Shown here in pieces: positions 6,338 through 11,302 of a DNA stretch of 11,302 bases. Location: positions 4,216 through 15,517 of the forward strand of contig NZFC01000007.1 in assembly GCA_002689195.1 (NCBI GenBank), read 5' to 3'. A model generated the notes under the pieces. That model had not been told where the DNA came from, ran no database searches, and saw nothing but the letters and a program-made list of their open reading frames with translations. The stretch comes from Rhodobiaceae bacterium (lineage in GTDB: Bacteria > Pseudomonadota > Alphaproteobacteria > RS24). The position numbers and the translations under genes were made by a program. The stretch's first letter is position 1; every line of letters starts with the position of its first letter.

Positions 6338-6414
6338 TGGTCGGAGCGGCGGGATTCGAACCCACGACCCCTTGTCCCCCAGACAAGTGCGCTACCGGGC
6401 TGCGCTACGCTCCG
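6338..6414 (-). tRNA. tRNA-Pro (anticodon GGG), CCA end encoded
   Basis: The 77-base cloverleaf has acceptor stem CGGAGCG/CGCTCCG (6408-6414 with 6342-6348), discriminator A at 6341 and CCA encoded at 6338-6340. The anticodon stem is CTTGT/ACAAG with loop CTGGGGG, giving GGG at 6378-6380. The T stem is GTGGG/CCCGC with loop TTCGAAT. It reads proline codon CCC, and CCU by wobble. Six T (6337-6332) follow the 3' end and may terminate transcription. The gene lies downstream of merR, a neighbourhood common in alphaproteobacteria. Confidence 0.97.
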
Positions 6415-6423
6415 ACGTTCAGG

Positions 6424-6452
6424 GTTTTAGGCGGTTTCCAAGCTATTAGCAA
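6424..6452 (-). promoter_or_regulatory. Candidate sigma-70 promoter of tRNA-Pro
   Basis: On the minus strand, TTGCTA (6447-6452) and TAAAAC (6424-6429) are exactly 17 bases apart. The -10 ends 9 bases before the mature tRNA 5' end. The -35 overlaps the distal arm of the hairpin at the merR stop. The -10 hexamer and spacing are identical to those of the rplM promoter. Confidence 0.6.
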
Positions 6453-6471
6453 GCCAGCCCTTAGCTGGCTT
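6451..6471. other. Hairpin with the merR stop codon in its loop
   Basis: AAGCCAGC (6451-6458) and GCTGGCTT (6464-6471) form a perfect 8-bp stem around CCTTA, so on the merR mRNA the loop carries the TAA stop. No T-run follows on the minus strand, so it is not a classical intrinsic terminator. It may protect the 3' end of merR or separate merR from the tRNA transcript. Confidence 0.5.
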
Positions 6472-6856
6472 CTTCGCCCAGCAAACGGTGCCGAATTTGC
6501 CCTAATTGATCGCGGGCGGCAGATAATTGTTCGCGCTGCGATTTGCTCAGCCCGGCCCCCTCGCCCGGCAAGGCACCAGTCCCTTCAAGGCGGGCACGGA
6601 CATAATCAGCGCCGTGGTCGCGGATAATTTTCTGCACGCCTTTAATGGTCAAACCATCTTCGTGCAACAAACACTGAATGCCGGCGATGAGCTGCACATC
6701 TTCGGGGCGGTAAAACCGCCGACCGGCAGCACGTTTCAAGGGCTGGATAATGTCGAACTTGGTTTCCCAAAAACGCAAGACATGCGTTTCCACGTTCAAG
6801 GAACTGGCAACTTCGCTGATGCTGCGGTAAGCGGTTTCGGATTTTTCTTCAGACAT
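6461..6856 (-). CDS. MerR family transcriptional regulator
   Basis: A 131-residue DNA-binding regulator. The winged-helix MerR domain spans about 11-80: recognition helix region [20 protein letters not shown] (11-30), then the wing RRFYRPEDV (46-54), which the family uses for backbone contacts. A hydrophilic helical segment at 103-125 is the likely dimerising coiled coil. There is no C-terminal Cys-rich metal site or drug-binding domain, so the ligand is unknown. This is the short type found after ihfA in many alphaproteobacteria. The ATG follows AGG at good spacing, 23 bases after the ihfA stop, and an extended -10 element in that gap suggests its own promoter as well as read-through. A stem-loop encloses its stop. 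Confidence 0.92.
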   Translation of the reverse strand: MSEEKSETAYRSISEVASSLNVETHVLRFWETKFDIIQPLKRAAGRRFYRPEDVQLIAGIQCLLHEDGLTIKGVQKIIRDHGADYVRARLEGTGALPGEGAGLSKSQREQLSAARDQLGQIRHRLLGEEAS

Positions 6857-6873
6857 TTAAAACCTGACCACGC

Positions 6874-6882
6874 ATTATATCA
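6874..6882 (-). promoter_or_regulatory. Extended -10 element upstream of merR, fused to the ihfA stop
   Basis: The minus strand reads TGATATAAT: the ihfA stop TGA supplies the TG of an extended -10, and a perfect TATAAT follows directly. Transcription would start about 10-12 bases before the merR ATG. No good -35 is visible inside ihfA, which is acceptable for extended -10 promoters. Confidence 0.45.
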
Positions 6883-7188
6883 GTCAGACAGGCCAGCCAT
6901 TTTGTTGATTTTTGACTTCAGCACATGGCTGGCGCGAAACGTCAGCACACGGCGCGGGTCAATCGGCACTTCTTCTCCGGTTTTCGGATTGCGCCCGACA
7001 CGACCATTTTTATGGCGCACCATAAACGAACCGAAGGAGGATAATTTCACCGCCTCGCCTCTTACCAGCGCGTCGGAAATTTCGGTAATGACGCTTTCGA
7101 CAATTTGTGTGGATTCACTTCTCGACAAGCCAATCTCATTGTAAACCGCCTCACTGAGATCCGCTCGAGTTACCGTCTTATCAGTCAT
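6880..7188 (-). CDS. ihfA: Integration host factor subunit alpha
   Basis: DNA-bending nucleoid protein that works as a heterodimer with IhfB. The 102-residue protein starts [16 protein letters not shown], has the conserved [12 protein letters not shown] (47-58) and the beta-arm signature GRNPKTGE (65-72), whose Pro68 is the intercalating residue. The C-terminal helix has [13 protein letters not shown] chose the ATG at 7188 because GAGGG lies 4 bases upstream; a TTG extension to 7209 adds only seven non-family residues. IhfA rather than HU or IhfB is supported by the neighbourhood (fabH upstream, a MerR regulator downstream). A perfect dyad and a promoter-like element lie upstream. Confidence 0.95.
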   Translation of the reverse strand: MTDKTVTRADLSEAVYNEIGLSRSESTQIVESVITEISDALVRGEAVKLSSFGSFMVRHKNGRVGRNPKTGEEVPIDPRRVLTFRASHVLKSKINKMAGLSD

Positions 7189-7209
7189 AGTGCCCTCATT
7201 TAATTCCAA

Positions 7210-7240
7210 AATTTAACCACATAGAGTTAAATTAGTGCAA
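7210..7240 (-). promoter_or_regulatory. Promoter-like element with perfect dyad upstream of ihfA
   Basis: AATTTAAC (7210-7217) and GTTAAATT (7226-7233) form a perfect 8-8-8 inverted repeat. On the minus strand, -35 TTGCAC (7235-7240) and a -10-like TAAATT (7210-7215) lie 19 bases apart, and the dyad covers most of the spacer and the -10. The -10 ends 21 bases before the ihfA ATG. It may serve ihfA-merR independently of fabH and may be an operator. Confidence 0.45.
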
Positions 7241-7263
7241 GCGAATAGTGGCCTAAAATTGCT

Positions 7264-8235
7264 TTAAGACCAACGGATTAAATTCGCACCCCAGCTCAAC
7301 CCGCCGCCCATAGCTTCCGTCATCACCAAGTCACCGGTCTTGATCTGGCCGTTTTGCACGGCCTCGTTCAACGCCAGCGGAATGGATGCAGCGGATGTGT
7401 TGGCATGATGGTCGACCGTCAAAATGGTTTTCTCAGGTGGCAGGCCGATTTTGCGCGCCACGCCATCAATGATGCGTTTATTGGCCTGATGCGGCACAAA
7501 CCAGTCAATCTCGCTGACATCCATTTCGGCCATTTCGAGCAAGGTGGTCACGGCTTCGGCAATATTCGTCACCGCATGTCGGTAAACCTCGCGGCCCTGC
7601 ATGTGGATCTTGGCGTCTTTGGCGGCGGCATTGGCACTGCCGGTCGCATAAAGCAGGTCGGTATACTCGCCTGCCGAGCGGATATAATTTTTAATCACCT
7701 GCGGCGCATCGGGGCCAACATCTTCGCCACTCAGCACAATGGCACCGGCGCCATCGCCAAACAGCACCGCCGTGCTGCGGTCCTGCCAGTCTAGCAGGCG
7801 CGTCATAAGTTCGGCCCCGATCAGCAAAACGCCATTGGCCTGCCCGGTTTCTATCATCGCTGAAACAAGGCTCATGCCATAGACAAAGCCAGAGCACGCC
7901 GCCTGAACATCAAACGCCGCACCGTGCGAGGAGCCCAGCTTTTGCTGCACATAAGCCGCCGTCGCCGGAAATGCGAAGTCGGGCGTTGAGGTGGCAACCA
8001 CAATCAAATCAATATCGGCAATGCTCATGCCGGCATCCGCCAAAGCATTTTGCGCGGCGACGACGCCAAGGTCTGAGGCCATAACACTGTCATCGGCCTG
8101 ATGGCGCTGATGAATGCCAGAGCGCGCGACTATCCACTCGTCGCTGGTGTCCATAATCTCGGCGAGGTCTGCGTTCGAAAGAACCTTGTCGGGGACATAT
8201 CCCCCAATACCTCTAACCTGCGCTTTTCTTGCCAT
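7264..8235 (-). CDS. fabH: Beta-ketoacyl-ACP synthase III
   Basis: Starts fatty acid synthesis by condensing acetyl-CoA (or another acyl-CoA primer) with malonyl-ACP. The 323-residue thiolase-fold enzyme has the triad in its usual places: Cys114 in QAACSGFVYG, His249 in WFVPHQANKR and Asn279 in HHANTSAAS. It also has DEWIVARSGI (32-41), ATSTPDFAFPATA (81-93), FGDGAGAIVLS (159-169) and the C-terminal GGGLSWGANLIRW. The ATG at 8235 lies 3 bases after the plsX stop, so the two are coupled, which keeps acyl-phosphate supply and chain initiation together. A 75-base gap with a dyad separates it from ihfA. Confidence 0.97.
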   Translation of the reverse strand: MARKAQVRGIGGYVPDKVLSNADLAEIMDTSDEWIVARSGIHQRHQADDSVMASDLGVVAAQNALADAGMSIADIDLIVVATSTPDFAFPATAAYVQQKLGSSHGAAFDVQAACSGFVYGMSLVSAMIETGQANGVLLIGAELMTRLLDWQDRSTAVLFGDGAGAIVLSGEDVGPDAPQVIKNYIRSAGEYTDLLYATGSANAAAKDAKIHMQGREVYRHAVTNIAEAVTTLLEMAEMDVSEIDWFVPHQANKRIIDGVARKIGLPPEKTILTVDHHANTSAASIPLALNEAVQNGQIKTGDLVMTEAMGGGLSWGANLIRWS

Positions 8236-8238
8236 GTT

Positions 8239-9282
8239 TTAATCCAATGTCTGAGCCCAGGCATCGTCGAGCAATAGTTGCATTTTCTCGATATCAGCCG
8301 CAATGGTTTGGGAAATATCAGCGTCGGCCACATCGACCGCCAGCGCAACGGCGGCGGCAAAACCGCTGGCATCGGCGCCGCCATGGCTTTTGACAACAAT
8401 GCCATTAAGCCCCAGAAACATGCCGCCATTGGCAGCGGCCGGGTCCATGCGCTGGCGCAGGGTTTTAAAGGCGGAACGGGCAAAAATATAACCCAGCCGT
8501 GAAAAAACCGAGCCGCCCATCGCTTGGCGCAAATATTCGGCAATCTGGCGCGCTGTGCCCTCGGCTGTTTTAAGCGCAATATTGCCGGTAAAACCGTCAG
8601 TGACAATCACATCCGCGTCGCCGCGCCCGATGCCGTCGCCTTCGATAAATCCGGTAAAATTCAATTCCGAACGCGCCAATAAATCAGCCGCTTCGCGCAC
8701 GCTGTCCGTGCCCTTCACATCTTCAACGCCAATGTTCAGAAGGCCAATTGTCGGGTTCGGTATATTAAAAATCGCCCGCCCATAAGCCGCCCCCATGACA
8801 GCAAACTGGGCATATTGCGAGGCTGGCCCGCCAATGGTTGCGCCAACATCCAACACAACACTGCGGCCTCTGATGGTCGGCCATACAGCCACAATCGCCG
8901 GCCGCTCAATGCCGGGCAAGGTTCGCAACACGACCTTGGACATCGCCATTAACGCGCCGGTATTACCGGCGGAAATACATGCCTGCGCCGCGCCGGATTT
9001 CACCGCCTCAATCGCCTGCCACATGCTGCTGACTTTGCGGCCCTGCCGCAAGGCGACGCTGGGCTTGGCATCCATAGCAACCGACATATCGCAATGGGTT
9101 AGCGTGCTGGCGCTTTCAACGCGGGGGTGGCGCGCCAAGGCTGGCCCGACGATTTGCTCATCGCCGAAAAGTAGAAAACGCGCGTCCGAACGCTGCACCA
9201 GCGCCTTTTCGATCCCGTTCAGGATAACGTCCGGGCCGTGGTCACCGCCCATGACATCGACAGAGATAACGGGGTGAGCCAT
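8239..9282 (-). CDS. plsX: Phosphate acyltransferase PlsX
   Basis: Converts acyl-ACP to acyl-phosphate, the donor used by PlsY in phosphatidic acid synthesis; a peripheral membrane enzyme. The 347-residue protein shows [10 protein letters not shown] (8-17), [12 protein letters not shown] (102-113), [13 protein letters not shown] (181-193), [20 protein letters not shown] (212-231) with TGNIALKT after it, and [14 protein letters not shown] (289-302). I chose the ATG at 9282, next to GAGGGA, over a TTG at 9297 that lies upstream of this ribosome binding site. It is the middle gene of yceD-plsX-fabH. No rpmF ORF (L32) lies in the 62 bases between yceD and plsX, unlike in E. coli. Confidence 0.97.
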   Translation of the reverse strand: MAHPVISVDVMGGDHGPDVILNGIEKALVQRSDARFLLFGDEQIVGPALARHPRVESASTLTHCDMSVAMDAKPSVALRQGRKVSSMWQAIEAVKSGAAQACISAGNTGALMAMSKVVLRTLPGIERPAIVAVWPTIRGRSVVLDVGATIGGPASQYAQFAVMGAAYGRAIFNIPNPTIGLLNIGVEDVKGTDSVREAADLLARSELNFTGFIEGDGIGRGDADVIVTDGFTGNIALKTAEGTARQIAEYLRQAMGGSVFSRLGYIFARSAFKTLRQRMDPAAANGGMFLGLNGIVVKSHGGADASGFAAAVALAVDVADADISQTIAADIEKMQLLLDDAWAQTLD

Positions 9283-9344
9283 ATTCCCTCTAACCAAATG
9301 TTAGAACTAAGTCGGCTAATGGATGCGACAGTTCGCAGCGAATA

Positions 9345-9902
9345 TCAAGAGTCATCATTGCCGGGGTTCGCTTTGTGAAAATCTGCCAACACGGAAAATG
9401 GCGAGACGGGCGCTTCCGCTCCCGCCGCGCCAGCGTCGAAGGCAACCCCCTCCTGGCGCGGATAGGCCGGTATTTCCATGGCAAAAACCTGCATTGCCAG
9501 CTCGCCAATATTGGCCGCGCCATCTTTCAGCGTCTCGGGCAAATCCGTCTCGAAATCATCGTCCGGAATGACGAATTTGGCGACCATGCTTTCGGGTTGA
9601 AACTCCGCCGAAAAGCTCTGGGAAATATCAGTCCACATGGGCTCAAGCGTGATACCGCAAATTTGTTCAATACGGCCCCGCACTGTGCCCGTGACATGCA
9701 GGCACTCCTTGTCCAGCGGCACGAGGCGCGCATCGACTTTCAGCGCATCAAGGTTTCTGACCCCGAACCTTTGGGTCATGGCGGCGCGCATTTCCTCCGG
9801 CAGCTCAAACGCGGCGTCGCGGCCGGTTGGCGGAACATCGTCGACGCGGATGACATAATCGAGCGTCATGTCATCGCGCAAACTCACCTCGCTGTCATCC
9901 AT
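9345..9902 (-). CDS. YceD/DUF177 family protein
   Basis: A 185-residue member of the DUF177 (YceD) family, linked in bacteria to 23S rRNA or ribosome maturation, although its biochemistry is not settled. The family core here is LHVTGTVRGRIEQICGITLE (68-87). The Cys motif is reduced to a single Cys82 followed by TLEPM, the alphaproteobacterial form of the CxRCLxP motif. A conserved IGELAMQVFAMEIPAYPRQE lies at 132-151. The ATG overlaps the end of the upstream bc1-chaperone gene by 8 bases, and AAGGTG upstream serves as ribosome binding site. Its place ahead of plsX matches the position of yceD in many proteobacteria. The Ala/Gly-rich stretch 157-164 is probably flexible. Confidence 0.9.
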   Translation of the reverse strand: MDDSEVSLRDDMTLDYVIRVDDVPPTGRDAAFELPEEMRAAMTQRFGVRNLDALKVDARLVPLDKECLHVTGTVRGRIEQICGITLEPMWTDISQSFSAEFQPESMVAKFVIPDDDFETDLPETLKDGAANIGELAMQVFAMEIPAYPRQEGVAFDAGAAGAEAPVSPFSVLADFHKANPGNDDS

Positions 9903-10506
9903 GCGTCACCTTCATTTGAGGGGCGGCTTTAAAGCCTTGGCCGGACAAAATATCGTCAAGCGTCAAGCCCGCTAGATGCGCCTCAAGCGCCAGCGCATAA
10001 GCCGTCAGCGCGCGCAGCCCCGCCTCTTGTTGTGGTGAAATGGCGGCATCGGGATAAAGATTGCGCGACAGAATATCGTATATGTCGCTTATGTCGCTGT
10101 TCGCATTCTCGCCTGGCTCATTGTCACCTTGTGCATTGTCACCTTGCGCGTCCAGCACACCGTCATAAGCGGTCGCGCGGCCATAAAAAGCTTCGACCAT
10201 TTTCTGCACTTTTTTGCCAACGCCCATATCGCCAACTCCGGCTTCGCGCATCGCCTGATCCATATCTTTGAAAAACATATCGAAAAGGTCTTGCCCGATA
10301 TCCGAGCGCCCCATGCCCAGCGCGCGCATCCGGCGCAAAACCAGATGCACATGCAACGCCATCATGTCGAAGCGCCCGTCGAAATTATCCGGCGCGCACC
10401 CGGGCGCATAAAGCTCTGGTCGACGCGCCTGCTTGACGATCGACACATACGCCCCCTGCACGGAAGCGGTTTTGTCACGCGGTTTCAAGAAATCCAGCAA
10501 GCCCAT
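9895..10506 (-). CDS. Ubiquinol-cytochrome c chaperone (CBP3/UQCC1 family)
   Basis: Homologue of mitochondrial Cbp3/UQCC1, which assists cytochrome b synthesis and assembly of the bc1 complex. The 203-residue protein has the family core YAPGCAPDNFDGRFDMMALH (33-52) followed by VHLVLRRMR, then LFDMFFKDMDQAMREAGVGD (74-93) and VGKKVQKMVEAFYGRATAY (96-114). Residues 120-137 form a low-complexity insert rich in Asp, Asn and Gly with the repeat AQGDN-AQGDN, encoded by a tandem DNA repeat. There is no signal peptide or membrane helix, so it is likely cytosolic or at the membrane surface. It is first in the run to merR, divergent from bamE, and overlaps yceD by 8 bases. GGAGA before the ATG is the likely ribosome binding site. 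Confidence 0.92.
   Translation of the reverse strand: MGLLDFLKPRDKTASVQGAYVSIVKQARRPELYAPGCAPDNFDGRFDMMALHVHLVLRRMRALGMGRSDIGQDLFDMFFKDMDQAMREAGVGDMGVGKKVQKMVEAFYGRATAYDGVLDAQGDNAQGDNEPGENANSDISDIYDILSRNLYPDAAISPQQEAGLRALTAYALALEAHLAGLTLDDILSGQGFKAAPQMKVTHG
10120..10149. repeat. In-frame tandem 15-bp repeat in the bc1-chaperone gene
   Basis: ATTGTCACCTTGTGC (10120-10134) is followed by a copy with one change (10135-10149). It encodes the repeated AQGDN. A second, shorter tandem repeat of ATGTCGCT lies at 10082-10098 and encodes SDISDI. Copy-number change in either would keep the frame. Confidence 0.75.
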
Positions 10507-10601
10507 GGGGTTTGTCTCCGGCTCGGATATAAGAATTCAGTTGCAACACCATATACGATTGTTTAGGTCATTTATACGGTTTCGCGGCTAAGAGAGTTAA
10601 A
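10507..10601. promoter_or_regulatory. Divergent promoter region between the bc1 chaperone and bamE
   Basis: These 95 A/T-rich bases must hold the start sites for both directions. I see -10-like TATATC on the minus strand near 10526-10531, TATACG on the plus strand near 10571, and the palindrome GTTGCAAC near 10540. None forms a well-spaced -35/-10 pair, so no promoter is assigned. Confidence 0.4.
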
Positions 10602-11090
10602 ATGAAGCAGGCAACAAGCATCCCCTCCCCTTCCGATAAACGCAAAAACTGGCTTCGCGGTGCAGCGACAGGTCTGGTGATGTCAGGTCTGCTGGCCTGT
10701 GCGCCGGTTATCGACAATCGCGGCTATGTGTTTGACGAAAGCCTGCTGCCACAACTCGTCGTGGGCACCACTTCTGAGGCTGACATCATTACCATTATGG
10801 GCTCGCCGTCGACCGTATCGACGCTCAATGGCGGGGCATATTATTATATCAGCAGCAGGTTTATCACCGAGGCCTATCGCGCGCCGCGCGAAACCGAGCG
10901 GCGTGTGCTCGCGATCTTTCTCGACGAAGACAAAAAGATCCGCGACCTTGGTTTTTACACGCTTGAGGACGGCAATATTGTGACCATCGTCGCGCGCACC
11001 ACCGAAACGCAAGGACGCGAACTAACATTCTTGCAGCAAATCTTTGGCAATCTGGGCCGGTTTGAATCCGGTGACGGCAGCAACTTTTAA
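10602..11090 (+). CDS. bamE: Outer membrane protein assembly factor BamE (SmpA/OmlA lipoprotein)
   Basis: Lipoprotein of the BAM complex that inserts beta-barrel proteins into the outer membrane. The 162-residue precursor has a long basic N-region (KRKNWLRG), a hydrophobic segment and the lipobox LLAC with lipidated Cys33. Ala34 after the Cys is not a retention signal, so outer-membrane sorting is expected. The mature part has the SmpA/OmlA core: PQLVVGTTSEADIITIMGSP (50-69), the GGAYYYISSRF strand (77-87) and RRVLAIFLDEDKKIRDLGFY (100-119). The ATG follows GAGAG at about 6 bases. It is transcribed alone, divergent from the bc1-chaperone cluster, and ends at a strong bidirectional terminator. 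The alphaproteobacterial form is longer than the E. coli protein (113 residues). Confidence 0.94.
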   Translation: MKQATSIPSPSDKRKNWLRGAATGLVMSGLLACAPVIDNRGYVFDESLLPQLVVGTTSEADIITIMGSPSTVSTLNGGAYYYISSRFITEAYRAPRETERRVLAIFLDEDKKIRDLGFYTLEDGNIVTIVARTTETQGRELTFLQQIFGNLGRFESGDGSNF

Positions 11091-11110
11091 TTTCAAAACG
11101 CGGGCATAAA

Positions 11111-11144
11111 AAAACCTCCGACAGTTAGCTCTGCCGGAGGTTTT
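11111..11144. terminator. Bidirectional intrinsic terminator between bamE and hppA
   Basis: AAAACCTCCG (11111-11120) pairs with CGGAGGTTTT (11135-11144), and the inner CAG/CTG can pair too. A and T tracts on either side make it work in both directions, which fits the convergent bamE and hppA genes. It begins 20 bases after the bamE stop and 16 bases after the hppA stop. Confidence 0.9.
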
Positions 11145-11160
11145 ATCTTTTTGCGACGCT

Positions 11161-11302
11161 TTAATGGGCCAGAACAGCCAGCATCAAAAGCGCAACAATA
11201 TTGGTGATTTTAATCATCGGGTTAACCGCCGGGCCCGCCGTATCCTTATACGGATCGCCAACAGTGTCGCCGGTGACGGCGGCTTTATGGGCTTCCGAGC
11301 CC
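11161..11302 (-). CDS. hppA: Membrane-bound H+-translocating pyrophosphatase, C-terminal 46 residues
   Basis: HppA couples pyrophosphate hydrolysis to proton pumping across the inner membrane. Only the C-terminus is visible; translated from the right edge it reads [20 protein letters not shown] followed by [14 protein letters not shown], then a hydrophobic last helix and the end VLAH, stop at 11161-11163. The [18 protein letters not shown] block is a conserved family signature near the active-site loops and is highly diagnostic. About 640-670 residues lie outside the window. Whether this is the K+-dependent or K+-independent type cannot be told from this part. It converges on bamE across a shared terminator. 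Confidence 0.95.
   Translation of the reverse strand, partial: GSEAHKAAVTGDTVGDPYKDTAGPAVNPMIKITNIVALLMLAVLAH

Noticed and set aside
8130..8606. Second minus-strand frame of 158 codons across the plsX-fabH junction
   Set aside because: Out of frame with both plsX and fabH, whose frames carry complete conserved motifs. No sign of a frameshift in either gene.
1..11302. Search for mobile elements, CRISPR arrays, toxin-antitoxin or defence genes
   Set aside because: All sizeable frames are core metabolic, ribosomal, respiratory or envelope genes. I saw no transposase, integrase, repeat-spacer pattern or attachment-site duplication at the tRNA.

Overview
The window is a stretch of core genome from an alphaproteobacterium. 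Support for this comes from gene order and gene content: a CBP3-type bc1 chaperone, yceD, plsX, fabH, ihfA, a MerR regulator and tRNA-Pro in one row, bamE divergent from that row, rplM-rpsI followed by argC, a DUF2842 protein next to heme A synthase, and the N-terminally extended S9 typical of the class. No genus can be named from the sequence alone. I see no mobile element, CRISPR array, prophage or restriction/defence gene. No stretch longer than about 130 bases lacks a gene.

Layout from left to right. Positions 1-1982 (minus strand) hold the start of homoserine dehydrogenase (hom, running off the left edge), overlapped by 4 bases with an AlaC/DapL-like aminotransferase. Positions 2063-3587 hold argC preceded by fabZ. 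A strong intrinsic terminator separates these from the ribosomal operon rplM-rpsI (3683-4629), which has a recognisable promoter. ctaA (heme A synthase) follows on the minus strand. It is divergent from a small DUF2842 membrane protein, which converges on an apparently unrecorded 26-residue single-helix ORF (6169-6249, minus). Next comes tRNA-Pro(GGG) with an encoded CCA end.

Positions 6461-10506 (minus) form the lipid and envelope cluster: a cytochrome bc1 chaperone, yceD, plsX, fabH, ihfA and merR. PlsX and FabH supply acyl-phosphate for phospholipid synthesis and start fatty acid synthesis, and FabZ acts in the same elongation cycle from its separate site. bamE (outer-membrane assembly lipoprotein) is read to the right, away from this cluster. 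It ends at a bidirectional terminator shared with the C-terminal end of hppA (H+-pyrophosphatase), which is cut by the right edge.

Two genes for respiratory-complex maturation (ctaA and the bc1 chaperone) lie in the window, which indicates aerobic respiration with an aa3-type oxidase and a bc1 complex. I found no convincing undescribed multi-gene system. The best candidates for something new are the 26-residue membrane ORF, a perfect dyad inside a 19-bp-spaced promoter-like element upstream of ihfA, and several compact regulatory arrangements around merR and tRNA-Pro.
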